Part shown: piece after piece, positions 41,952-50,006 of the stretch | How the letters are laid out: each line of letters starts with the position of its first letter | Numbering within the stretch: the first letter of the stretch is position 1 | NCBI GenBank assembly: GCA_041676625.1 | Contig: JBAYRN010000011.1 | Span: 1-64,000, forward strand | Direction: 5' to 3' | Length of the DNA stretch: 64,000 nt | DNA from: JAEXNA01 sp041676625 | GTDB lineage: Bacteria > Vulcanimicrobiota > Xenobia > Xenobiales > JADMJV01 | Program-made: the position numbers and the translations under genes | Notes under the pieces: generated by a model | Seen by the model: the letters and a program-made list of their open reading frames with translations, nothing else | Told to the model about the DNA's origin: nothing | The model's database searches: none

Positions 41952-42485
41952 TTAGGAGTTGAGCGGTAAACACCTTCCCAGGGACTCCTTGTAGAGTTGT
42001 CCACGGGACACATAACCGGCCACGTTTCTTGCAATGGCGGCCAATTCACGCTCCTGCAATGCTCTTATCTTGCGGGCCGGAACTCCCATATAGAGGTGAC
42101 CCTTTTCCAGGTGCTTGTTCTCCGCCACCAGCGCCCCGGCCCCCACCAGGCAGCCGTCCGGCACGACCGCTCCGTTTAAAATGGTGGCCCCGATCCCGAT
42201 CAGGCAACCCTCTCCGATGGTGCAACCGTGCAGCACGGCCCGATGACCGATCACGCTCCCTGCTCCCACCCGACACGGGTAGCCGGGATCCACGTGGATG
42301 ATCACCCCGTCCTGAATGTTGGACCGAGTTCCTATTTCGATGACCTCGTTGTCAGCTCGCAAGACGGCTTGAAACCAGACGGAAGCATCTTCTGCCAGGC
42401 TGACCCTTCCGATCAGATCAGCCGAGGAAGCCACGAAACACGAAGGGTGTATGGCGGGTTCATGATTTTCAAGACGATAGATCAT
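41952..42485 (-). CDS. Gamma-class carbonic anhydrase-like protein
   Basis: 177 residues, left-handed beta-helix hexapeptide repeats (GxVxLxEDAxVW, GxGCLIGIGATILNG). The metal-binding histidines sit in IIHVD and GHRAVLHGC. The group (YrdA/PaaY/Cam-like) is trimeric and binds zinc or iron; CO2 hydration or another reaction is possible. ATG 42485 follows GGAG; a longer reading to 42626 lacks support. It precedes the DUF3352 gene on the same strand. Cytosolic. Confidence 0.88.
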   Translation of the reverse strand: MIYRLENHEPAIHPSCFVASSADLIGRVSLAEDASVWFQAVLRADNEVIEIGTRSNIQDGVIIHVDPGYPCRVGAGSVIGHRAVLHGCTIGEGCLIGIGATILNGAVVPDGCLVGAGALVAENKHLEKGHLYMGVPARKIRALQERELAAIARNVAGYVSRGQLYKESLGRCLPLNS

Positions 42486-42534
42486 CGTTAATTCTCCTGC
42501 AGGTGAGGTCGCATTGCGATAGAACGAGGTTTTT

Positions 42535-43149
42535 GTGAAAAAGATTCTGACTCTAATTCTAATTTCATTCATTGTCGCAGGGGTGGGCTGCCAGGGTTCT
42601 CCCAGTGCCGGGGCAGGCCCCGTCAAGACCTACCAGATGTTGGATGGCAGTATCGCTTTCGCCACTCCTACTTCCCCCTGGGAAGAGAAGGTTCAGACCC
42701 TGGGTGAGGACGTCGGGGAGTTGGGGGATCCGATCCCGGCCGAAACGGTTCTCGGAATCACCTTTAGGCGGCCCGGCAAAGACGGATTGATCGCAGTGGG
42801 AGTACTGGGGCAGCAGCAGAACGAGAAGGGCGAGTTCGTCGAACTCGAAAACGATCAGGAGATGCTCAATCAGATTGCCCTCTCGGTAGAGAAGCGCGAA
42901 GGTAAGCGCACCAAAGAAGAGTACATCAAGGTCCTGGGCGTCAACGCTTTTCGCATGGTCTTTGAAGTCGGGGAAGGGGAGCGGTTGCAGAAGGGTGAGC
43001 AAGTTCACTTCACCAAAGACGGCAAGCACTACAGCCTGTCGATCTTGCTCCCGGCTCAGGATTATGACGCCGAGATCGGCCAGTTCCGCAATCTGGTTTC
43101 AAGCTTCAATATCGTGTCCGATGGCAAGGCCGACCCGGAAGAGTCTTAA
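42535..43149 (+). CDS. Putative lipoprotein
   Basis: 204 residues. A signal peptide ends in VAGVGC with the lipobox cysteine at residue 19, so the protein is lipid-anchored. The mature part is Gly/Ser-rich then a mixed alpha/beta domain with many Glu and Lys; no known family. Start is GTG 42535 after GAGG. Monocistronic and divergent from the carbonic anhydrase gene; followed by a bidirectional terminator. Confidence 0.8.
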   Translation: MKKILTLILISFIVAGVGCQGSPSAGAGPVKTYQMLDGSIAFATPTSPWEEKVQTLGEDVGELGDPIPAETVLGITFRRPGKDGLIAVGVLGQQQNEKGEFVELENDQEMLNQIALSVEKREGKRTKEEYIKVLGVNAFRMVFEVGEGERLQKGEQVHFTKDGKHYSLSILLPAQDYDAEIGQFRNLVSSFNIVSDGKADPEES

Positions 43150-43177
43150 CGCGCTGGTACAGTTCTCTACTCAAATG

Positions 43178-43208
43178 AAAAAAGGCTCCGAATATCGGGG
43201 CCTTTTTC
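43178..43208. terminator. Bidirectional terminator
   Basis: AAAAAGGC...GCCTTTTT stem with a wobble-extended inner stem CCGA/TCGG and ATA loop. It serves the lipoprotein gene and the converging acpP end of the fatty-acid operon. Confidence 0.85.
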
Positions 43209-43226
43209 GTGGGGTATGGAAAGATG

Positions 43227-43475
43227 TTACGACGCGGTCTCGACGGCACGTTTTTCAACGTACGCGACTGCTTCTTTCATATTGGTAATCTTTTCCGTGT
43301 CCTCGTCCGGGATCTCGATCTCGAACTCGGTTTCGAAAGCCATCACCATCTCCACATTGTCCAGAGAGTCGGCTCCCAAGTCCTCAACGAAGTGAGCAGT
43401 GGGGGTCACTTGCTCTTCCTCTACGTTGAGCTGTTCGACGATGATCTTCTTTATGCGTTCTTCAATGTCAGACAT
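43227..43475 (-). CDS. acpP: Acyl carrier protein
   Basis: 82 residues, acidic, with the phosphopantetheine serine in GADSLDNVEM. It carries growing acyl chains in type II fatty acid synthesis. ATG 43475 sits after GGAGGAAATT; a longer open frame to 43511 adds residues with no homology and lacks its own site. It follows fabG by 16 bases, as expected in the yceD-rpmF-fabH-fabG-acpP cluster. Confidence 0.96.
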   Translation of the reverse strand: MSDIEERIKKIIVEQLNVEEEQVTPTAHFVEDLGADSLDNVEMVMAFETEFEIEIPDEDTEKITNMKEAVAYVEKRAVETAS

Positions 43476-43491
43476 AATTTCCTCCGAGGGC

Positions 43492-44232
43492 TCACAGCAT
43501 TCCACCGTCAACGTTCAAAACCTGCCCTGTAATGTAATCGCTTTCGGGGTGAGCCAAGAAGCCCACCGCCCTGGCGATGTCTTTCGGTAGCCCCATTCGA
43601 CCCAGCGGAACCTGACCGAGGATGCCTTCCTTGACTTTGTCTGGAAGGGAGTCGGTCATGTCCGTCTCGATGTAGCCGGGGGCTACCGCGTTCACGGTGA
43701 TGTTTCTGGCTCCTAATTCCCTGGCCAGCGATCTTGTAAACCCGATCAGCCCGGCTTTACTGGCGGCGTAATTCGATTGGCCGGCGTTGCCCCGGATCCC
43801 GATCACCGAAGTGATGTTGATGATGCGTCCGTAGCGGGCTTTTAGCATGCTCTTGGAGACGGTTCGGGTCAATAGAAAAGCCGCCCGCAGGTTGAGATTA
43901 AGAACCTCGTCCCAGTGCTCGTCTTTCATGCGCAGCAGCACGTTGTCCCGGGTCATCCCGGCGTTGTTGACAAGAATAGACGGGCCGGTAGCAGCGAAGT
44001 CGGCGGCGACCTTTTCGGCCTGCTGAGGATCGGACAGGTCTGCTGCCCAGGCGGTGGCCTGGTGACCGGCCTGCTGGATCTCCTGGACCGCCGAGTCCAG
44101 TTGCTCCTGGGAGCGAGCTACCAGGTAGACGTGGGCTCCCTGTTCGGCCAGATGCTGGGCGATGGCTCGGCCGATACCCCGACCGGCCCCGGTTACCAGG
44201 GCGTTTTGCCCTTCAAGAATGTTTTTACTCAT
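43492..44232 (-). CDS. fabG: 3-oxoacyl-ACP reductase
   Basis: 246 residues, a short-chain dehydrogenase. TGAGRGIG cofactor site near the N-terminus, NNAG, catalytic Ser with YAASKAG (Tyr-x3-Lys), and the C-terminal YITGQVLNVDGG typical of FabG. It reduces beta-ketoacyl-ACP with NADPH. ATG 44232 overlaps the fabH stop (ATGA); the upstream extension to 44274 is inside fabH. Confidence 0.95.
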   Translation of the reverse strand: MSKNILEGQNALVTGAGRGIGRAIAQHLAEQGAHVYLVARSQEQLDSAVQEIQQAGHQATAWAADLSDPQQAEKVAADFAATGPSILVNNAGMTRDNVLLRMKDEHWDEVLNLNLRAAFLLTRTVSKSMLKARYGRIINITSVIGIRGNAGQSNYAASKAGLIGFTRSLARELGARNITVNAVAPGYIETDMTDSLPDKVKEGILGQVPLGRMGLPKDIARAVGFLAHPESDYITGQVLNVDGGML

Positions 44233-45248
44233 GCGGCTCCAGCCTTTGCATCGGAACTGGAGACTCCTCCCCAACGAAAGACCAGGGCGCCCCAGGCCAA
44301 CCCTCCGCCGAAACCGACCAGGACAACCTTTGAACCCTCTCGGATCCGGCCTTCTTCCAGAGCTTCCGACAGTGCTAACGGGATGGAGGCGCAGGAGGTG
44401 TTGCCGTAGCGTTGGAGGTTGACGAACACCTTTTCATCGCTCAGGTCCAGGCGCTTGGCCGCAGCTTCGATGATGCGACTGTTGGCCTGGTGAGGGATAA
44501 AGAGATCGATTTCGTCGGGTCGGATGCCGGCTTTTTCGGCGGCCCGCACGGCGGCGTTTCCCATGACCTGAACGGCGAAACGGAAGACCTCGCGACCGTT
44601 CATCTGGAGGGTGAAGTCCTGGGGCACCAATCCGTCTTCGCCCACGGGGTGTGCCCCGGCTCCCGCCGGGATCCGCAGGTGCTCGGCCCCCTGCCCATCG
44701 GAGCCGAGCTCCTGAGCCAGCAGGCCGTAGCCCTCCTGGACCTCGCCGAGGAGCACCGCCCCCGCTCCGTCTCCGAAGAGCACACAGGTGCCGCGGTCGT
44801 TCCAGTTCATGACCCTGCTCATCACGTCGGCTCCCACCACCAACACCTTGCGGGCCAGGCCGCAAGCCACGTAGCCGCATCCTAAAGCCAGGGCGTAAGT
44901 AAAGCCCGAGCAGGCGATCGAGACATCGAAAGCACCGGCGTTCTTGGCTCCCAGTTCAGCCTGGACCCGGCAGGAGATGGCAGGCAGGATGCTGTCGGGC
45001 GTCATGGTGGCAACGATGATGAGGTCCAACTCCTCGGCTGCACAACCAGCTTTTTCCAGAACACGCAAAGCAGCGACGGTGCCGAGGCTGGCTGTCGTCT
45101 CGTTGTCCGAGGCGACCCGTCGCTCATGAATGCCGGTGCGAGAGCGGATCCACTCGTCGGTGGTATCTAGCTTTTCCTCGAGCTCCTTGTTGGTCAGAAC
45201 CCGCTCGGGAACGTAATGGGAAGCAGCTAGAATGCCGACAGGCTTCAT
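44229..45248 (-). CDS. fabH: 3-oxoacyl-ACP synthase III
   Basis: 339 residues. Initiates fatty acid synthesis by condensing an acyl-CoA with malonyl-ACP. Thiolase fold with catalytic Cys in SIACSGFTYAL, His in HQANSRII and Asn in GNTSCASIP. It lies ten bases after rpmF, with no clear ribosome site. plsX and fabD, usually between rpmF and fabG, are missing from the cluster. Confidence 0.95.
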   Translation of the reverse strand: MKPVGILAASHYVPERVLTNKELEEKLDTTDEWIRSRTGIHERRVASDNETTASLGTVAALRVLEKAGCAAEELDLIIVATMTPDSILPAISCRVQAELGAKNAGAFDVSIACSGFTYALALGCGYVACGLARKVLVVGADVMSRVMNWNDRGTCVLFGDGAGAVLLGEVQEGYGLLAQELGSDGQGAEHLRIPAGAGAHPVGEDGLVPQDFTLQMNGREVFRFAVQVMGNAAVRAAEKAGIRPDEIDLFIPHQANSRIIEAAAKRLDLSDEKVFVNLQRYGNTSCASIPLALSEALEEGRIREGSKVVLVGFGGGLAWGALVFRWGGVSSSDAKAGAA

Positions 45249-45258
45249 CTAGAAATCG

Positions 45259-45447
45259 CTACTCTTCGTCTTCTTGTTGAGACCAAATCTGCCGATCGCG
45301 ATAGGTGTAGCAAGAGCGGCACACCGTGTGGGGTAGCGTAGGCGCAGAGCAATTCTTACAAGGAATCACATTGGGCGCTGTCAAGGCGAGGTGAGAGCGC
45401 CTCTTTCTGGTCCTAGAACGCGATAGTTTGTATTTAGGTTCAGCCAT
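45259..45447 (-). CDS. rpmF: 50S ribosomal protein L32
   Basis: 62 residues. A basic N-terminus (MAEPKYKLSRSRTRKRRSH) and a four-cysteine zinc ribbon (CKNC ... CRSC) are typical of the zinc-binding L32. The acidic C-terminus (QQEDEE) is longer than usual. ATG 45447 has AGGAGG upstream. It lies between yceD and fabH as in most bacteria. Confidence 0.95.
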   Translation of the reverse strand: MAEPKYKLSRSRTRKRRSHLALTAPNVIPCKNCSAPTLPHTVCRSCYTYRDRQIWSQQEDEE

Positions 45448-45461
45448 CTTTCGTGGTCCTC

Positions 45462-45989
45462 CTAGTTAAGACTCGGTTTTGAGTCTTTCCTTTTTAGCTC
45501 GCCGAGGGCAGCCCAGCGAGGGTCTATGTCTTTTTCTTTGCAATGACAGGAGCCGGTGTTCAGGTCGCAACCGCACTGGTCGCACATCCCCTGGCACTCG
45601 CCTCCCCGGCAGATGGGCTGCATGGGCACAGCTGCCAGAAAATTTTGCCTCAGCATTTCGTTCAGGGGCAGACGATCCTCCTTGTAGGTCAAGACCTCGA
45701 AGGTGTCCAGCCCTGAAACGTCGGCTTCTGGACTATGTTCGGGCACGAAGTTTTCCTCCACCTCAATCTCGAGAGGCAAAAGAAAGTCTTCATTGCACCG
45801 GGCGCAAACCGCTTTGACTTCCGCCGAGGCCTTGCCTTGAACCAGAATTCTGGTCTCAGCATTGGTCAGCTTCAGATCGACCGAGACGGGACCCACGATT
45901 TCCAGATCGGAGCACCTGAGCTCCTCCTCGGTTTCGTAGTCCATCCACTTTCCGGCACCTTGCTGGATCTCGTTGATGCGTACGTACAC
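45462..45989 (-). CDS. YceD/DUF177 family protein
   Basis: 175 residues. N-terminal beta region, then CARCNEDF and the C-terminal CRGGECQGMCDQCGCDLN ... CHC cysteine cluster and DPRWAALGEL, which are hallmark features of YceD-type proteins that accompany rpmF and are linked to 23S rRNA maturation in some bacteria. The Cys-rich part probably binds zinc. First gene of its operon, with a strong promoter at 46060-46088. Confidence 0.92.
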   Translation of the reverse strand: MYVRINEIQQGAGKWMDYETEEELRCSDLEIVGPVSVDLKLTNAETRILVQGKASAEVKAVCARCNEDFLLPLEIEVEENFVPEHSPEADVSGLDTFEVLTYKEDRLPLNEMLRQNFLAAVPMQPICRGGECQGMCDQCGCDLNTGSCHCKEKDIDPRWAALGELKRKDSKPSLN

Positions 45990-46059
45990 GGGGGCCGCCT
46001 CTTTCAGCTAACCTGCGACGATGGTGCGGCGCGGGTCGGCTCGGTTTGCACAGATGCGT

Positions 46060-46088
46060 AGTATAATGAGACAGCCGGGGGCTGTCAA
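46060..46088 (-). promoter_or_regulatory. Consensus sigma-70 promoter of yceD-rpmF-fab operon with dyad
   Basis: TTGACA (46088-46083), exactly 17 bases, TATACT (46065-46060), all on the minus strand. The spacer contains ACAGCC-GGG-GGCTGT (46071-46085), an inverted repeat overlapping the -35, which may be an operator. The -35 lies against the stop of the upstream gene. Confidence 0.85.
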
Positions 46089-47116
46089 CGTGAGATTTGC
46101 CCTAAAATTCGGGACAGCATGGCCGAACTGCTCATGTTCGGACTTCCCTTCTTGTTGCGCTCCGCTTCCCGGACCAGGGACACGATCTGTTCGTTGGCGG
46201 GGGCGCCGAGTCCGCACCCTCGAGCCAGTTCGACAACAGCCTGATTCAGGAACTCGATCTCGGTGGGACGGCCTTTCTCCAGGTCGTCTGCCATGGAGGA
46301 ACGAGCCAGCGGATCGATTCTTAGCATTTGTCCAGCCACCAACTTGAAGAGCCAATCGGGCAGTCGAAGAAGCCAGGGCACCAGGAACGGAGGCACCTTG
46401 GTGAGTTTGGCAGGCTTGATACCGGTCCTTTTCAGAGCGGCCAGCAGTTCGCGCATACAGGCAGAGAGAACTCTGCGGTAGTCGCGGTCGGAGAGTTCTT
46501 GGAGCAGTGGCACTCCGGCCAGAGCATTGATCGCGTTGTTGAGATTGAGCAGCAGCTTGCCCCAGGAAACTTCGGTGAAATCGGTCCGGGTCTCGACCGG
46601 TAGACCCATCGACTGCCAGGCCGATAGGAGCGGAGCGAGGGCTGGATGCGGTTGAAGGAGTAAAGCCCCATCGGTACCACGATGGAGACGAGGGCCGTCC
46701 AACCAGATGACGTTGAAGCCTACGATGGCTGCAACGGTTTTGGCTTTCAAGCTGCGTGCCACTAATGCATCGGTGCCGATCCCATTTTGACAGCAGACAA
46801 CCAGAGTCGATTCTGTGACCAGCCTGGAGAGTTCCTTGATGGCCTCTTCCACTGCCGTACATTTCACGGTCAGTAGGACCACCTTCGGGATCTCCTCAAG
46901 CTCTTCGAGAGAGGAGAGAAAAGGGATCTGCGCTCCGTCCAGTCGAGTTACTCGACCCTGGTAATCGGTGAGTTTCAAGCCGTCCCGGCGATAGGCCGCT
47001 CCGACCGACTCTCGCCCCAGGAGGGTCACGTCAAGTCCTGCGGCGAGCAACGTACCACCGAGGTATCCGCCGATGGCGCCGGCTCCATAAACCAGTGTTC
47101 TAGAGGGCACCGGCAA
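46085..47116 (-). CDS. 2-dehydropantoate 2-reductase (ketopantoate reductase)
   Basis: 343 residues. N-terminal Rossmann GAGAIGGYLGG, then VLLTVKC, CQNGIG, and a C-terminal helical domain with the catalytic-lysine region (WGKLLLNLNNAINAL). It reduces ketopantoate to pantoate for coenzyme A synthesis, but the family includes look-alikes. Start is TTG 47116 in the end of the FAD dehydrogenase gene (17-base overlap); a GTG at 47110 is an alternative. No other pantothenate gene is nearby. Confidence 0.85.
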   Translation of the reverse strand: MPVPSRTLVYGAGAIGGYLGGTLLAAGLDVTLLGRESVGAAYRRDGLKLTDYQGRVTRLDGAQIPFLSSLEELEEIPKVVLLTVKCTAVEEAIKELSRLVTESTLVVCCQNGIGTDALVARSLKAKTVAAIVGFNVIWLDGPRLHRGTDGALLLQPHPALAPLLSAWQSMGLPVETRTDFTEVSWGKLLLNLNNAINALAGVPLLQELSDRDYRRVLSACMRELLAALKRTGIKPAKLTKVPPFLVPWLLRLPDWLFKLVAGQMLRIDPLARSSMADDLEKGRPTEIEFLNQAVVELARGCGLGAPANEQIVSLVREAERNKKGSPNMSSSAMLSRILGQISR

Positions 47117-48758
47117 TAGCCCGCCCGGCTTGTCGCCCGCTAAAGATGCATCCCCCTAGGAAGGTCCCTTCCAGGGCTCGGTAACCGTGCATTCCACCAC
47201 CACCGAAGCCTGCTGCTTCTCCCACCGCGTAGAGGCCCGGGATGGTCTCACCCCGCTCGTTGAGCGCTTGGGCCTTCAGATCGGTGTGCACTCCTCCGAG
47301 AGATTTTCGGGTCAGAAGATGTAGTCGCACCGCGATCAACGGACCGGCCGCCGGGTCCAGGAGCCGGTGAGGCTTGACGGTGCGCAGGAGCCGATCGCCC
47401 CAGAACGACCGGGCTGAACGTAACGCGGTGATTTGCCCGTCTTTGCAAAATGGGTTGTCGATCTGCAGATCCCGGACACTGATGATATGTTCGATCCGAG
47501 AGAGATTCAACAAAGGCTGCTCGGTGAGCTGGTTCATGCGCTCCACCAGCCGCGGCAGTTCGGCCTCCACGATGAAGTCTTCGCCCTGTTGTTTGAAAGC
47601 CTCCACCGGACCGGGGGCGCCTGGACGGATGCGACCCAAAACACCCAGGACCGATCTGTTGGTGAGATCGGGGTTTTGTTCAGAGCCGGAAAGAGCGAAC
47701 TCCTTTTCGATGATCCGTTGATTGAGAATGAACCAGGAATAGTCGTAGCCGGTCTTGAGGATCTGTTCCAGGGTGCCGAGGGTATCGAAACCAGGCGAAT
47801 AGGGATGAGGGAACCGGTTGCCTTCGGCATCTAGCCAGAGAGAAGAGGGACCGGGAAGGATCCGGATGCCGTGATCGGACCAGATGGGGCTCCAGTTCTT
47901 GATTCCCTCGCAGTAGTGCCACATGCGATCTCGGTTGATCCAGGCCGCTCCGGCCCTCTCGGCGGCTTCCAGCATCCGACCGTCCACGTAGTCAGGCACC
48001 CCCTTGACCATGCGATGAGGCGGTTTGCCCAGCCGTTGGGGCCAGTGCTTCTTGACCAACTCCAGATTGGCTCCCATTCCGCCGGACGCTATCACCACGG
48101 CCTGGGCGCGTAACTGGAAGTCTCCGTTCACCTCTCGGGTGCTGGGAGTTCCTCGCCCCCCTTCAGTCGGCGCCAACATCACCCCGGAAACGCCCACGAT
48201 CCGGCCCCCCTCGCCGATCAACTCCTTGACCTGGTGGCGAAACTTGAAGTGAAGGAGCCCATTGTCGGCGGCTTTTCTCACCCGGGCCACAAACGGCTCT
48301 ATCACACCCGGCCCGGTGCCCCAGGTCACGTGAAAGCGAGGGACCGAATTCCCCGGACCCTGGGCGGAGGCGCCGCCACGTTCGGCCCAACCGACGATGG
48401 GGAAGAACCTCATGCCTAGCTCGTACAGCCAGGACCGTTTTTCACCGGCGGCAAAATCGAGGTAAGCCTCGGCCCACCTCTTGGGCCAGTTGTCTTCCGG
48501 GCGGTCGAAGCCCGCGGTTCCCATCCAATCTTCCAGAGCAAGCTCTCTGGAATCTCGGATCCGCATTCGTCTTTGTTCGGGTGAGTCCACGAAGAATAGT
48601 CCACCGAAGGACCAGAAGGCCTGCCCGCCCAGACTTTGCTCTCCCTCCTGGTCGAGCAGCAGTACGGACCTTCCCGCCCGGGTCAGTTCACAAGCGGTGA
48701 CAAGACCGGCCAGACCGGCTCCCACGACGATCACGTCGGCTTCATTGGCTTGAGTCAT
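47100..48758 (-). CDS. FAD-dependent dehydrogenase of the ketosteroid-dehydrogenase/fumarate-reductase group
   Basis: 552 residues from ATG 48758. VIVVGAGLAGLVTACELTRAG is the N-terminal FAD motif (GxGxxG), ASGGMGAN lies mid-protein and the C-terminal GLYAVGEAAGFGGGGMHG closes the FAD site. The group reduces or oxidises C=C bonds in steroids or dicarboxylates; substrate unknown. The open frame reaches 48827, but the extra 23 residues include no part of the fold and no ribosome site. It overlaps the ketopantoate-reductase-like gene. Confidence 0.85.
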   Translation of the reverse strand: MTQANEADVIVVGAGLAGLVTACELTRAGRSVLLLDQEGEQSLGGQAFWSFGGLFFVDSPEQRRMRIRDSRELALEDWMGTAGFDRPEDNWPKRWAEAYLDFAAGEKRSWLYELGMRFFPIVGWAERGGASAQGPGNSVPRFHVTWGTGPGVIEPFVARVRKAADNGLLHFKFRHQVKELIGEGGRIVGVSGVMLAPTEGGRGTPSTREVNGDFQLRAQAVVIASGGMGANLELVKKHWPQRLGKPPHRMVKGVPDYVDGRMLEAAERAGAAWINRDRMWHYCEGIKNWSPIWSDHGIRILPGPSSLWLDAEGNRFPHPYSPGFDTLGTLEQILKTGYDYSWFILNQRIIEKEFALSGSEQNPDLTNRSVLGVLGRIRPGAPGPVEAFKQQGEDFIVEAELPRLVERMNQLTEQPLLNLSRIEHIISVRDLQIDNPFCKDGQITALRSARSFWGDRLLRTVKPHRLLDPAAGPLIAVRLHLLTRKSLGGVHTDLKAQALNERGETIPGLYAVGEAAGFGGGGMHGYRALEGTFLGGCIFSGRQAGRAIAGAL

Positions 48759-48790
48759 GAAGTGGTTTTCGGGACTTTCGCCGGGCCACC

Positions 48791-48810
48791 TCGCATGGAG
48801 GAGCATGCGA
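48791..48810. promoter_or_regulatory. Perfect 7-bp hairpin in an intergenic region
   Basis: TCGCATG-GAGGAG-CATGCGA, 33 bases upstream of the dehydrogenase start on the minus strand, in the region separating divergent genes. Possible operator or leader hairpin; nothing more can be said. Confidence 0.35.
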
Positions 48811-48908
48811 TCCTTCGGCTGAATCATGACAAAGTGGGATGTTGTTTTGTTTTTGTCTGTTTTTAGAGTTGAACGCCCATAGATATTTTTGAAGGATTTT
48901 CAATTTTC

Positions 48909-50006
48909 ATGGGAAAATTGTTCATTATGAAACAGCTTGTAGCCATTTTTCTGCTTTTGTCGTCGTTTGCTCTAGCTCAAAACGAGCCCGTCAATTTTTC
49001 CAACCGCACCGTCCAGGGGATCGCCATCAACCTTATCACCGTCGATCTGAACTCCCAGGAGATCGATATCCGGCCGATCGTCGCTCCGGCCGGGGAGGCG
49101 GTCTCTTTTCAGGGGCTGATCAACCAGGGGGAGGGGCCTTACGCGGCCATCACCGGCACTTTTTTTGATCCCGCTACCGCCATCACCGTGGGCAACGTGG
49201 TCTCCAACGGGCGACTCATGACCGAAGGCTCGGTGGGGAGCGTGATGACCATCGGGGAAGACCGCAAGGCCAGCGTACGATCCTTAGAGGGTAAAATGGG
49301 GCGTCACATCGACTGGACCGGTACCAAGTTTGCCATCTCCGCAGGCCCCACTCTACTCACTGACGGGCAGGCGATCATCGCCCCCAGCAGCGAAGGGTTT
49401 CGCGATCCCGGCCTGTACGGTGCGAGAATTCGCGCCGCTATGGGGGTGACCCCTGAAAACAAGCTGTTGCTACTGACCACCCGACAGCCCGTGACCCTAC
49501 ACGGACTGGCCCGAATCTTCCAGGATCTGGGCGCCGTGGATGCCGTGAATCTGGACGGGGGAAGTTCCACCGCTCTGTACCACGCCGGTTCCACCATCAC
49601 CCGCCCAGGCCGCCGACTGACCAACTTGATCGGGATCTACGCGGCAGGCTCCGCGCCGGACCAGTCTCGGGAGCTTTCCGGCCAATATGCTCAGGCCTAC
49701 AAGCACTACCTCAAAGGGGTCAAGCTCTTTAAGCAAGGCTCTCTGCTGCACGCCCACTCGCAGGTTCGAAAGGCCCTCTCTATGGCGCCTGATCGCCCTC
49801 CGTACTGGGAGACTCTGGGTGAGATCCTGGAACTGGATCGGCAGTTGGAAGAAGCTGCGCGCTCCTTTCTCAAGGCGGCGGAGCTCTACGCCCAGCGCTC
49901 CCAGGACGACAAAGCTCTGGCCTGTGCCGCTTCGGGCTTTCGGTTGGCTCCTGACCTGAGATCCGAATATCCCCAATTTGCGACTTTGCTAGGTTATCGG
50001 GAGTGA
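48909..50006 (+). CDS. Exported phosphodiester-glycosidase-like protein with TPR-like tail
   Basis: 365 residues. A signal peptide (MKQLVAIFLLLSSFALAQ) starts at a second ATG at 48927; the first ATG 48909 gives six extra residues and has AAGGA about 11 bases upstream. Residues about 30-255 match the NAGPA-type phosphodiester glycosidase domain (GTFFDP and NLDGGSSTALYHAG). Residues about 260-365 form helix-turn-helix TPR-like repeats ending in an aromatic segment. The fusion suggests a periplasmic enzyme with a docking tail. It converges on the hybrid kinase gene with a 13-base overlap. Confidence 0.82.
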   Translation: MGKLFIMKQLVAIFLLLSSFALAQNEPVNFSNRTVQGIAINLITVDLNSQEIDIRPIVAPAGEAVSFQGLINQGEGPYAAITGTFFDPATAITVGNVVSNGRLMTEGSVGSVMTIGEDRKASVRSLEGKMGRHIDWTGTKFAISAGPTLLTDGQAIIAPSSEGFRDPGLYGARIRAAMGVTPENKLLLLTTRQPVTLHGLARIFQDLGAVDAVNLDGGSSTALYHAGSTITRPGRRLTNLIGIYAAGSAPDQSRELSGQYAQAYKHYLKGVKLFKQGSLLHAHSQVRKALSMAPDRPPYWETLGEILELDRQLEEAARSFLKAAELYAQRSQDDKALACAASGFRLAPDLRSEYPQFATLLGYRE

